DNA of 62,121 bases from NCBI GenBank assembly GCA_017625725.1, contig JAGAKH010000119.1:1-62121 (forward strand), read 5' to 3'. Position 1 is the first letter of the stretch. Each line of letters starts with the position of its first letter. Shown here piece by piece: positions 25,508 to 35,200 of this stretch. Under the pieces are notes generated by a model, which ran no database searches, was not told where the DNA came from, and was given only the letters and a program-made list of their open reading frames with translations. Both the position numbers and the translations under genes were made by a program. Source of the DNA: Bacteroidales bacterium (GTDB lineage Bacteria > Bacteroidota > Bacteroidia > Bacteroidales > UBA932).

Positions 25508-27520
25508 ATGGATAAGAACAAGACTATGATTTATGACACAGATCCTTGGCTGTTGCCTTATAAGGATGTGATAGACTCAAGACATGAAATGATCGGTCAG
25601 ATCAGGGACAGGTTTGCCGTTGACGGGTCATTGAGCAAAGGGATGAACAATCATATCTATTATGGACTTCATAGAATGGATGATGGTTCATGGCTGTTCC
25701 GTGAGTGGGCACCGAATGCTGTGAAGATTTATCTGATAGGCGATTTCAATAATTGGAAAAGAAGCGAGATCTATGCCTTGAAACCTATCGGAGGAGGAAA
25801 CTGGGAGATAGCTCTCCCTGCCATGTTCCTTGAACACGGCACTCTGTATAAGCTTTACATCGAGTGGCCGGGCGGAGGAGCGGAACGCCTTCCTGCCTAT
25901 GTCACAAGAACAGTTCAGGACCCTGTCACGAAACAGTTCTGCGCTCAGGTCTGGAATCCAGGCGCTCCATACCAATGGAAGAATCCGGGACCGGGCAGAC
26001 GCCCTCATCCTCTTATCTATGAGTGTCATATAGGTATGGCTGCCGAGGAGGAAAAGGTAGGAACCTTCGAGGAGTTCCGTCTAAATGTCCTTCCTAAGAT
26101 TGCCGACCTGGGCTACGATACCATCCAGATAATGGCCCTTCAGGAACACCCTTATTACGGATCCTTCGGTTATCAGGTCGCCAACTTCTTCGCCCTCAGT
26201 TCTCGTTTCGGTACGCCGGAAGAGTTCAAGGCTCTTGTGGACGATGCACATGGATACGGAATAGCTGTCGTAATGGATATAGTCCATTCTCATTCAGTGG
26301 ATAATGAGGCAGAAGGACTTGGCCTGTTTGATGGAAAGGAAGACCTCTATTTCTATACCGGCTGGCAGGGCAGGCATCCGGCATGGGGCTCCCGCTGCTT
26401 CGATTACGGAAAGGATGAGACAAAGTGCTTCCTTCTGTCGAACTGCAAGTATTGGATGGAGGAGTATCATCTTGACGGCTTCAGGTTTGACGGAGTGACC
26501 AGCATGCTTTATTGGGATCATGGTCTGGAGAAGGATTTCGTCGGTTATGATAATTACTTCAATAATGGTGTTGATGAAAATGCCATTGCATATCTTGCTC
26601 TTGCAAACATCCTTGTCCGCGAGATGAATCCTGATGCGTTCACGATTGCAGAGGATGTAAGCGGCATGGCAGGACTTGCTGCTCCTTTCGAGGCAGGCGG
26701 AGTCGGATTTGACTTCAGAATGAGCATGGGTGTTGCAGATAACTGGATCAAATGGATCAAGGAACTCACGGATGACCAGTGGCAGATGGGGGAGATATGG
26801 TGGCAGCTGACCAATAAGCGTGAGGATGAAAAGACCATCAGTTATGCCGAATGTCATGATCAGGCCATGGTGGGAGACAAGACGATAGCCTTCCGTCTGA
26901 TGGACAAGGAAATGTACTTCTCCATGAACAAGGATTCCCAGTCCCCTATTGTTGACAGGGGTATGGCCTTGCACAAGATGATACGTCTTGCTACCATAGC
27001 GACTTGTGGAGACGGCTATCTGACCTTCATGGGTAATGAATTCGGTCATCCGGAGTGGATTGACTTTCCTCGTGAGGGGAACGGATGGTCCTATAAGCAT
27101 GCCAGAAGACAGTGGTCTTTGGCGGAGCCTGACTATCTGAGATACAGGTATCTGAGGAATTTTGACAAGGCAATGGTGGCTCTGACGCATCAGGAAGCCA
27201 TACTTGATGAAAAACCGGAACTTTTTGTACAGGATGAAGAGAAAAAGATACTGATTTTCAAAAGAAAAAGTTGTATCTTTGCATTCAATTTCAACCCCAC
27301 TTCCTCATTTGCTGATTACGGCTTTGCCGCACCGGCTGGAAAATATGAGGTTGTACTGAATACGGACGAAAACGAATTTGACGGCTTCTCCAGGATAAAG
27401 ACTGGAGAGGTACATTTTAGTGTGCCGGAGAAGAATGCCAACGGCGACACCAGATACGATGACAGTCTGTCTTTATATCTGCCTTCACGTTGTGCCGTGG
27501 TTTTGAAGAAACTGGATTAA
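25508..27520 (+). CDS. glgB: 1,4-alpha-glucan branching enzyme (GH13, eukaryote-like type)
   Basis: 670 residues. An N-terminal CBM48 domain (about 60-150, with FREWAPNA and IGDFNNW) precedes a GH13 barrel. Catalytic residues are visible: Asp328 nucleophile in DGFRFDGV and Glu382 acid/base in TIAEDVSG, with the conserved transition-state Asp after YAECHDQ. A C-terminal beta domain follows. The pattern, in particular GFRFDGVTSMLYWDHG and FMGNEFGHPEW, is that of the animal/plant-type subfamily (GH13_8) found in Bacteroidota. It cuts alpha-1,4 chains and reattaches them by alpha-1,6 bonds during glycogen synthesis. It is the first gene of the glycogen cluster, 21 bases before the debranching enzyme. 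Confidence 0.95.
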   Translation: MDKNKTMIYDTDPWLLPYKDVIDSRHEMIGQIRDRFAVDGSLSKGMNNHIYYGLHRMDDGSWLFREWAPNAVKIYLIGDFNNWKRSEIYALKPIGGGNWEIALPAMFLEHGTLYKLYIEWPGGGAERLPAYVTRTVQDPVTKQFCAQVWNPGAPYQWKNPGPGRRPHPLIYECHIGMAAEEEKVGTFEEFRLNVLPKIADLGYDTIQIMALQEHPYYGSFGYQVANFFALSSRFGTPEEFKALVDDAHGYGIAVVMDIVHSHSVDNEAEGLGLFDGKEDLYFYTGWQGRHPAWGSRCFDYGKDETKCFLLSNCKYWMEEYHLDGFRFDGVTSMLYWDHGLEKDFVGYDNYFNNGVDENAIAYLALANILVREMNPDAFTIAEDVSGMAGLAAPFEAGGVGFDFRMSMGVADNWIKWIKELTDDQWQMGEIWWQLTNKREDEKTISYAECHDQAMVGDKTIAFRLMDKEMYFSMNKDSQSPIVDRGMALHKMIRLATIATCGDGYLTFMGNEFGHPEWIDFPREGNGWSYKHARRQWSLAEPDYLRYRYLRNFDKAMVALTHQEAILDEKPELFVQDEEKKILIFKRKSCIFAFNFNPTSSFADYGFAAPAGKYEVVLNTDENEFDGFSRIKTGEVHFSVPEKNANGDTRYDDSLSLYLPSRCAVVLKKLD

Positions 27521-27541
27521 ATTACTTAAATATTATATAAT

Positions 27542-29485
27542 ATGGGTTTTCTTAAATTCAACAAGTCCGAGCTTGTGAACCTTGAATATTCGTTGAAGCG
27601 TGAGATCATCACTGCCAACGAGTCAGGTGCATATTGCAACATGTCGATAGTTGCCTGCAACACCAGGCGTTATCACGGACTTCTTGCAGCTCCTGTAGAG
27701 GAACTGGGAGGAGGAAAGTACATGCTGCTTTCTGCACTTGATGAGAGCCTTGTGCTGAGAGGTAAGCAGTTCAACCTCGGAATTCATTGCTATGGCGATA
27801 CTTATGATCCTAAGGGACATAAGTATATCGTAGACTTTGATGCCAATCCTGTTCCTGTAATCACTTACAAGGTAGGAGGTATCCTGTTTACAAAGACCAT
27901 CATGATGGTGCCGGACAATGATCAGGTACTCATCAAGTATGATCTTCTTGAGGCTCCTTCCAAACTGACACTGATGCTCAAGCCTTTCCTCGCGTTCAGA
28001 AGTGTTCATAGCCTGACAAGCCAGAATCTCGAGGCATATACGGGTTATGATGAGGTTGACGGTGGAGTTGCGTTCAGACTTTACAACGGTTTCCCTTATC
28101 TGAACATGCAGCTTTCAGGTCAGTCAGTCTTCAAATCCCAGCCTTACTGGTACACAGGAGTTACATATTCCGACGAGTACCGTCGAGGCTTTGACTGCAA
28201 GGAGGATCTCTTCGTTCCGGGTTCATTCTCGCTTGAACTTAAGCCGGGTGAATCAGTTGTGTTCTCGGCATCAGTGAACGAGGTCAATCCAAGAGGACTC
28301 AAGAGGAAGTTTACCGACACTCTCAAAAAGATGGGCGAGATCGAGTCCTTCTCTGACCTTCTTGTCCACAATGCAGAGATGTTCAAGTGTCATAAAGGTG
28401 ACAAGGCCCGCATCAATGCCGGTTTCTCATGGCTTGAAACCGGTCTTCTAAGAGAGACTGTCGTGGCTCTTCCTGGACTTACCCTCTATGCCAACGGTGA
28501 TTGCAACGAGTTTGAGAAGATTCTTGATACGCTTATCGAAGAAGAGCAGGAGCGTCTTTTCCGCAGGACAACCCAGTGTGAGGCTCCTCTCAGATTGACA
28601 GATACCATCCAGCAGTATATCCGTTTCAGCGGAAAGGAAAGACAGATCTGGAAAAAATATGGCGAGACCCTTAAGGGAATCATCGAGAGCTATGCTCCGG
28701 GACGCAGAAAGGAAATCTCAATGCATCCTAACGGACTTCTCTGGGCTCAGATGGACGGAGTTGCCCTTTCGTGGATGAATGCCTATGTTTATGGCAGACC
28801 TGTTACCGAGAGAGCAGGTTATCAGGTAGAGACTAATGCTTTCTGGTACAACGCCTTGTGCTTTGCCATCGATATGGAGAACAAGTATGGTCCTAAGAAG
28901 AGCGAGTTCGCGGATAAGTGGACACCGGTACGTGACCTCGTGAAGCAGAACTTCCAGCCGACATTCTGGAAACCTGAATGGGGCTACCTTGCAGATTATG
29001 TAGGTAACGGTCCTGTCGATCAGGCAGTAAGGCCGAACATGCTCTTCCCGATCTATCTTGAGTACTGCCCGGTTGATGACGAGATCGTATCCGAGGTTGT
29101 TATGACAATCAACGATGAACTTGTCACAAAGAGGGGACTCAGGTCACTCTCTCCAAGAAATGAGGCATATAGAGGAGTCTATGAGGGCTCCCAGATAGAC
29201 CGAGACCTGGCTTACCATCAGGGTTGTGCCTTCCCGGTCCTTCTTGCACCATATATTGATGTATGCTTCAGGATGATGGGAGACACTTTCTATGGAAGGG
29301 CAAAATACCTTGTTGAGGGATTCTTTGAAGACGTCAGCAAGCACGGAGTAGGAGCATTCTCTGAGCTTTACGACGGAGACCCTCCACACGAGCCGCATGG
29401 TGCCATTGCATCGGCAATGAGCACGGCAGCCCTTCTGCATGTAGCATATGTTATGGAACAATATAAGAAGGAGGATAGAAAATGA
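27542..29485 (+). CDS. Glycogen debranching enzyme, amylo-alpha-1,6-glucosidase (GH133)
   Basis: 647 residues. An N-terminal GDE_N_bis-like beta domain (about 10-245, with NTRRYHGLL near residue 40) is followed by an (alpha/alpha)6 GH133 catalytic domain (about 300-640). Conserved elements are GLLWAQMDGVALSWMNA, GYQVETNAFWYNAL, the NEAYRG.Y.G.....R..AYHQGC block and FSELYDGDPPHEP. It hydrolyses alpha-1,6 branch glucose during glycogen breakdown. The stop overlaps the ATG of the GT4 gene by four bases, so translation is probably coupled. No signal peptide is present, so it acts in the cytoplasm. Confidence 0.9.
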   Translation: MGFLKFNKSELVNLEYSLKREIITANESGAYCNMSIVACNTRRYHGLLAAPVEELGGGKYMLLSALDESLVLRGKQFNLGIHCYGDTYDPKGHKYIVDFDANPVPVITYKVGGILFTKTIMMVPDNDQVLIKYDLLEAPSKLTLMLKPFLAFRSVHSLTSQNLEAYTGYDEVDGGVAFRLYNGFPYLNMQLSGQSVFKSQPYWYTGVTYSDEYRRGFDCKEDLFVPGSFSLELKPGESVVFSASVNEVNPRGLKRKFTDTLKKMGEIESFSDLLVHNAEMFKCHKGDKARINAGFSWLETGLLRETVVALPGLTLYANGDCNEFEKILDTLIEEEQERLFRRTTQCEAPLRLTDTIQQYIRFSGKERQIWKKYGETLKGIIESYAPGRRKEISMHPNGLLWAQMDGVALSWMNAYVYGRPVTERAGYQVETNAFWYNALCFAIDMENKYGPKKSEFADKWTPVRDLVKQNFQPTFWKPEWGYLADYVGNGPVDQAVRPNMLFPIYLEYCPVDDEIVSEVVMTINDELVTKRGLRSLSPRNEAYRGVYEGSQIDRDLAYHQGCAFPVLLAPYIDVCFRMMGDTFYGRAKYLVEGFFEDVSKHGVGAFSELYDGDPPHEPHGAIASAMSTAALLHVAYVMEQYKKEDRK

Positions 29486-30777
29486 GAGTTCTGATGTTTG
29501 GATGGGAGTTTCCTCCTCATATTGCGGGAGGACTCGGAACAGCTTGCTACGGAATGACCAAGGGTCTTGCGTACAATGATGTAGACGTGCTCTTCGTGAT
29601 GCCTTCGGCTTCGGGTGACGAGGACGAGAGTGCAGTGAAGATCATCAATGCCAGTGATGTTGCCATTGACACTGTAAGTGCGACAGTGGATGAATTCCTT
29701 GGAAAGGTCCAGTTCGTTCATATCGGAACCAACATGGTTCCTTATGTGGATCCTCAGGATTTCAAGCAGATTGTTGAAAAGGAACGCAAGAGGCAGATCA
29801 AGGGCTTCCGTGTCCAGTACGGACAGAAATATAAATTCTCGGGCAAGTACGGTGCCAACCTCATGGAGGAGGTTGCAAGATATGCCATGGTAGGTGCTAC
29901 AATCGCCATGCAGTACAAGGATCAGTTCGACGTGATCCATGCCCATGACTGGCTTACCTATCTTGCAGGAATAGCTGCAAAGCAGTTGACCGGAAAGCCT
30001 CTTGTAGTTCACATGCATGCGACATCTTATGACCGTGCCAGTGACGATCAGGTGGATACAAGGGTAGTTGACCTTGAGACCAAGGGTATGATGGCTGCGG
30101 ACAAGGTGATGGCAGTGAGTGAGCTCACAAGAAACATCTGCATCAACCGTTACGGAATCGAACCGGAAAAGGTTGTAGCTGTTCATAATGCAGTGGATTT
30201 CAGCGGACGTGAGAAACTCGAGGTCGAGAGAAACGTTAAGGAGAAGGTCGTAACCTTCCTTGGACGTGTTACTTATCAGAAAGGACCTGAGTACTTCATC
30301 GAAGCTGCGGCAAAGGTTCTCAAGAGATGCAAAAATGTGCGTTTCGTGATGGCAGGAAGCGGTGATATGCTCAACAGATGTATCCGTCACGTGGCACGTC
30401 TTGGCATATCTGACAGATTCCATTTCACAGGCTTCCTTCGTGGAAAGGAGGTACACAAGATGTTTGCATTGTCGGATGTCTATGTGATGCCGTCCATCTC
30501 CGAGCCTTTCGGAATCTCACCTCTGGAGGCTATGCAGACCAATGTGCCGTCAATCATTTCAAAGCAGTCAGGTTGTGCCGAGATCCTCAAGTACGCCCTT
30601 AAGGTGGACTTCTGGGATGTGGATGCAATGGCTGACCAGATCTATGGTCTCCTTCAGTATCCGGCCATTTCCAACCTTGCAGCCCGCTGCGGTTATGATG
30701 AGGTAAACAGCATCAAGTGGAATGATGTGGCAGCCAAGATCAAGGGAATTTATCAGGAAGTTATTGACAAGAATTAA
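29482..30777 (+). CDS. GT4-family glycosyltransferase, probable alpha-glucan synthase
   Basis: 431 residues with two Rossmann domains of the GT-B fold. The N-terminal domain has PPHIAGGLGTA (nucleotide-sugar loop) and DVIHAHDWLTY. The C-terminal domain has FLGRVTYQKGPEYFIEA, the donor-phosphate-binding segment, and EPFGISPLEAM, the E-x7-E motif. In Bacteroidota this gene usually sits between GH133 and GH57 genes in glycogen loci, so a role in glycogen or maltooligosaccharide synthesis is likely, but substrate and donor are not determined by sequence. It is coupled to the debranching gene by overlap, and GH57 follows 14 bases on. Confidence 0.85.
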   Translation: MRVLMFGWEFPPHIAGGLGTACYGMTKGLAYNDVDVLFVMPSASGDEDESAVKIINASDVAIDTVSATVDEFLGKVQFVHIGTNMVPYVDPQDFKQIVEKERKRQIKGFRVQYGQKYKFSGKYGANLMEEVARYAMVGATIAMQYKDQFDVIHAHDWLTYLAGIAAKQLTGKPLVVHMHATSYDRASDDQVDTRVVDLETKGMMAADKVMAVSELTRNICINRYGIEPEKVVAVHNAVDFSGREKLEVERNVKEKVVTFLGRVTYQKGPEYFIEAAAKVLKRCKNVRFVMAGSGDMLNRCIRHVARLGISDRFHFTGFLRGKEVHKMFALSDVYVMPSISEPFGISPLEAMQTNVPSIISKQSGCAEILKYALKVDFWDVDAMADQIYGLLQYPAISNLAARCGYDEVNSIKWNDVAAKIKGIYQEVIDKN

Positions 30778-30791
30778 AAATATATATCATT

Positions 30792-32111
30792 ATGAAAAAG
30801 AGTTTATGTCTGTATTTTCAGGTTCATCAGCCAAACAGATTGAGATTATACAGATTCTTTGACATCGGAAAGGATTCACACTATTACGATGACTTTGCCA
30901 ACAGGACGATTCTCAGAAGAGTTGCTCAGAAGTGTTATCTTCCGATGAATGCCCTTCTTCTCGAGCTTATCGAAGCTAACAAGGGTGCATTCAAGGTGGC
31001 ATTTTCAATTTCAGGATCGGCACTCGAGCAGTTCGACAGATATGCTCCGGAAGTACTTGATAGCTTCCGTAAGCTTGCTCAGACAGGTTGCGTAGAGTTC
31101 CTTTCAGAGACTTATTACCATTCTTTGGCATCTCTTGCATCGGAGTCAGAGTTCAAACATCAGGTGCAGAAGCATAAAGAGGCTATCGAACACTATTTCG
31201 GTGTGACTCCTAAGGCCTTCCGTAACACTGAGCTCATCTATTCGGATGCTATCGGTGAAATGGTATACGAGATGGGATTCAAGACCATGCTTACAGAGGG
31301 TGCTAAGCACGTTCTCGGATGGAAGAGCCCTAATTTCGTATATAAAGGTGCACTTGCTCCGAATCTTAAGCTTCTCCTTAAGAATGCTTCACTCAGCGAT
31401 GACATTGCTTTCCGTTTCTCTGACAGTTCATGGGAAAACTGGCCGCTTACCAGCGAGAAATATCTCTCATGGCTCAAGGCAGCAGCTCAGAATGATGACA
31501 TCATCAATCTTTTCATGGATTACGAGACCTTCGGTGAGCACCAGAAGGCAGCAAGCGGTATCTTTGATTTCATGAGATTCCTCCCTGAGGTAGTTCTCGC
31601 AGACGGAGAATTCGAATTCGTGACCCCATCACAGGCTACCAAGAAACATCGTCCTGTTGCTGATCTTGACGTTCCGGATCCGATCTCATGGGCAGACGAG
31701 GAGCGTGATGTCACAGCATGGCTTGGTAACGAACTCCAGAACGACGCTTTCAATAAGCTTAACGAACAGGCAGAGAAGCTTGCTTTACTCAATGATGAGA
31801 CACTTTGGGCAGATTTCGGACATCTTCAGGAGAGCGACCACTTCTATTACATGTGTACAAAGTTCTTCTCTGATGGAGCAGTGCATAAATATTTCAACCC
31901 GTATGATACTCCGTATGAGGCATTTATAAACTATATGAATGTTTTGAGCGACTTTATTTTGCGAGTTGATGATGCAATTTCAATTTCAGATGTTAACTTT
32001 GCAGCCGCAAAAGTAAAGAAGGCTCCTGCAAAGAAGACAACTGCCAAGAAAGCACCAGCCAAGAAAGCACCAGCCAAGAAGACTTCTGCAAAAAAGACAG
32101 CTAAGAAATAA
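30792..32111 (+). CDS. GH57 alpha-amylase-like enzyme with histone-H1-like C-terminal tail
   Basis: 439 residues. GH57 conserved regions are present: VHQP (His12), the NTELIY region with the likely nucleophile Glu147, and FMDYETFGEH with the likely acid/base Asp243. Family members hydrolyse or transfer alpha-glucans in the cytoplasm; no signal peptide is seen. The catalytic part ends near residue 406. The last 33 residues are almost only Lys, Ala, Pro and Thr/Ser in KK(A/T)PA-type repeats, encoded partly by exact 15-bp tandem repeats. This tail is like histone-H1-type DNA-binding proteins and is not part of GH57. It could bind nucleic acid, polyphosphate or the glycogen particle; none of these is shown. 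Confidence 0.88.
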   Translation: MKKSLCLYFQVHQPNRLRLYRFFDIGKDSHYYDDFANRTILRRVAQKCYLPMNALLLELIEANKGAFKVAFSISGSALEQFDRYAPEVLDSFRKLAQTGCVEFLSETYYHSLASLASESEFKHQVQKHKEAIEHYFGVTPKAFRNTELIYSDAIGEMVYEMGFKTMLTEGAKHVLGWKSPNFVYKGALAPNLKLLLKNASLSDDIAFRFSDSSWENWPLTSEKYLSWLKAAAQNDDIINLFMDYETFGEHQKAASGIFDFMRFLPEVVLADGEFEFVTPSQATKKHRPVADLDVPDPISWADEERDVTAWLGNELQNDAFNKLNEQAEKLALLNDETLWADFGHLQESDHFYYMCTKFFSDGAVHKYFNPYDTPYEAFINYMNVLSDFILRVDDAISISDVNFAAAKVKKAPAKKTTAKKAPAKKAPAKKTSAKKTAKK

Positions 32112-32145
32112 CAGAGGGTTGTAAAATCCTATGTTTTGAATATTT

Positions 32146-32179
32146 CCCCGGACGGAACCTTACGAGGCTCCGGCCGGGG
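32146..32179 (+). promoter_or_regulatory. Stable hairpin in the leader of the glycogen synthase-phosphorylase gene
   Basis: CCCCGGaCGGA pairs with TCCGgCCGGGG (11 positions, one mismatch), then after a further mismatch CCT pairs with AGG around a TACG loop. No T-run follows, so it is not a classical terminator. It sits 25 bases before ATG 32205 and could process or stabilise the mRNA between the GH57 and synthase genes. Confidence 0.55.
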
Positions 32180-32204
32180 TAACTAAGTAAATTTATTTAT
32201 ATAC

Positions 32205-35200
32205 ATGAAAACAGAACTTATCAAGCCTGATTATCTGTTTGAGGTTAGTTGGGAAGTGTGTAACAAGGTCGGAGGAATCTATACGGTGATAGCGACCAAG
32301 TCCCTTTATCTGAAGAGCGAGTTCAACCGTCGGCACATCATGGTCGGTCCTGATGTGTGGATGGATGTAGAGAGTAATCCTGACTTTATCGAGGATCCTA
32401 CACTCTACAGGTCCTGGAAGATGCAGGCTGCATCTGAAGGACTGAGAGTCCGTGTCGGAAGATGGAACGTTCCCGGAAAGCCAACTGCTATCCTTGTGGA
32501 TTTCAAGCAGTTCCTTACAAGTCAGAACGAAATCCTTACCGAATTCTGGAAAAAGTTCGGTGTGGATTCCATAAGCGGTAACTGGGATTATCGTGAGTCT
32601 GCCTTGTTCGGTTATGCTGCCGGAAGGGTGATCGAGAGTTTCTGCAGATATAATCTCGATGCGTCTGACAAGGTGGTTGCCCAGTTCCATGAATGGATGA
32701 CCGGTACCGGTCTTCTCTATCTCAAATCAGTCAATATCCCTGTTGCTACGGTCTTTACTACCCATGCAACCGTGATCGGAAGGTGCATTGCAGGAAACAA
32801 TCTCCCTCTATACGATGGCATCATGGGATACAACTCTGATGAGAAGGCAAGACATTTTAATGTTGTCGCAAGACACTCCCTCGAGAAGAAGGCCGCTCAG
32901 AACAGCGACATCTTCACAACGGTCAGCGACATAACTGCCCAGGAGTGCAGACAGTTCCTTGGCAGAGCAGTAGATGTAGTGACTCCTAACGGATTTGAAC
33001 CTAGCTTTACGCCTCCTACTGACGAAGAGTATGAAATCAAGCGTGAGGCAGCAAGACGGAAACTTACTGAAGTGGCCTCGGCCATGAGCGGTGAAGAATT
33101 ACCTGAGAATGCCGTATTGGTCGGAATCGGAGGCCGTTACGAGTGGAAGAACAAGGGAATAGATGTGTTCATCGACGCCCTGAACAAGCTTAATGTGGAA
33201 GGGTACAAAGGAAAGCCTGTACATGCTTTCATCATGATTCCTTCAGGACATAACGGCCCTGACAAACAGCTTGCGGCAAAGCTTGCAGGAAATGAATCCA
33301 CATATGTTACCGGAACATCACATTATCTGATGAATCCGGAGTACGATTCGGTAACAAGGCGTCTTAGAGAACTGAATCTGAATAATTCGACAGGAGATAA
33401 GGTCAAGGTATATTTCATTCCTTCGTATCTTAACGGCAATGATGGAATCTTCAACATGTCTTACTATGACCTTCTTGCCGGTCTGGATCTCACTGTGTTC
33501 CCTTCATATTATGAGCCATGGGGATATACACCGCTTGAGAGCCTGGCCTTCAGAGTACCTACCCTCACCACTACTCTTGCCGGTTTCGGCCTTTGGGTGC
33601 GTACCCACTATGGAAAGAAACATCCGGGCATCACAGTCCTTGACAGGGATGATTCCAATTATTTCGATGTAGTGGACGGAGTGGTAGAAAGAATCAAGGA
33701 AATCTCAGGTCTCCGCAAGGACACCAGAAAGAAATATATGCAGAATGCCAAGGAGGTGTCGGAGATAGCTCTTTGGGAAAACAATATCATTTATTATAAG
33801 GAAGCTTATTCTAAAGCTTTGGAGAAATTAATATCGGTCAACGGAGCTTATCCTATGATCAAGAATGAAAAATCTATGTACAAGAAGTTTGAAGTAAATC
33901 AACCTACCTGGAACAGCGTATTCGTGACACGTCATCTTCCAGAAAGTCTTAAAGATCTCGAAATATTGTCCAAGAACCTTTGGTGGTGCTGGAATGAGTC
34001 TGCGAAGAATCTCTTTGCATCTGTTGATCCACAGGCGTGGGAAGCCTCTGGACAGAACCCTATCGCAATGCTTGACAAAGTCAGCCACAAGAGATATCAG
34101 AAACTTGAAAAGGATACCAAGTTCCTTGCAGACATGAAGGCTGTCATGGACGAGTTCAACGGCTACATGGCACTTAAGGCAGAGCGTACCACTCCTTCAG
34201 TAGCTTATTTCTGTATGGAGTATGGCCTTGACACATCTTTGAAGATATATTCAGGTGGTCTCGGTATCCTTGCCGGTGACTATATCAAGGAGACTTCAGA
34301 CATGAACACCAATCTCGTTGCAGTCGGTCTCCTCTATAGATTCGGATATTTCAACCAGAAGCTTACAGCTCAGGGCGAGCAGGTTGCAGAGGATGTGGCT
34401 CAGGACTTCATGAAGATCCCTGCATCTCCTGTCCGTGATGAGAACGGAAACTGGGTGTCGATCAGCGTCGCCTTCCCTGGACGTAACCTCAATGCACGTC
34501 TCTGGAGAGTGGATGTTGGTCGTACGGAGCTTTATCTTCTTGATACAGACATTCCTGAGAACCTTCCGGAAGACAGATCAATTACATATAACCTTTATGG
34601 TGGCGATTGGGAGAACCGTCTCAAGCAGGAACTTCTCCTTGGAGTCGGTGGTATCCGTGCCCTCCGCAAGCTCGGTATGAATCCTCAGGTTTATCACTGC
34701 AATGAGGGCCATGCTGCATTCATCGGACTTGAAAGACTCCGTGAGCTTATTGCTGAGGATAACCTTGAGTTCCAGGAAGCTCTTGAAGTAGTAAGAGCTT
34801 CATCACTCTTCACTACTCATACTCCTGTTCCAGCAGGACACGATGCATTCGATGAGGGCATGCTCCGTAAATACATCGGTCACTATCCGCAGCGTCTTAA
34901 GATCGATTGGGAGACTATGATGGGTCTTGGAAAGAACAACGGTGCCGATGTGAACGAGAAGTTCTCTATGTCCATTCTTGCCGCTAACATCTCACAGGGT
35001 GTGAATGGCGTTTCATGGCTCCACGGAGAAGTGAGCAAGGACATCCTTGGACACATGTGGCCTGGCTATCTCCCTGAGGAACTTCATGTAAGCTACGTTA
35101 CCAACGGCGTACACTATCCTACATGGGCTGCTCCGGAGTGGAAAGAGGTTCATTCAAGAGTCTTCGGTGAGGAGTTCAAGACACATCATTATGACAAGTC

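Noticed and set aside
32000-32111. Separate small H1-like gene at the GH57 3' end
   Set aside because: The Lys/Ala/Pro repeat is in the same frame as the catalytic domain without an internal start or promoter.
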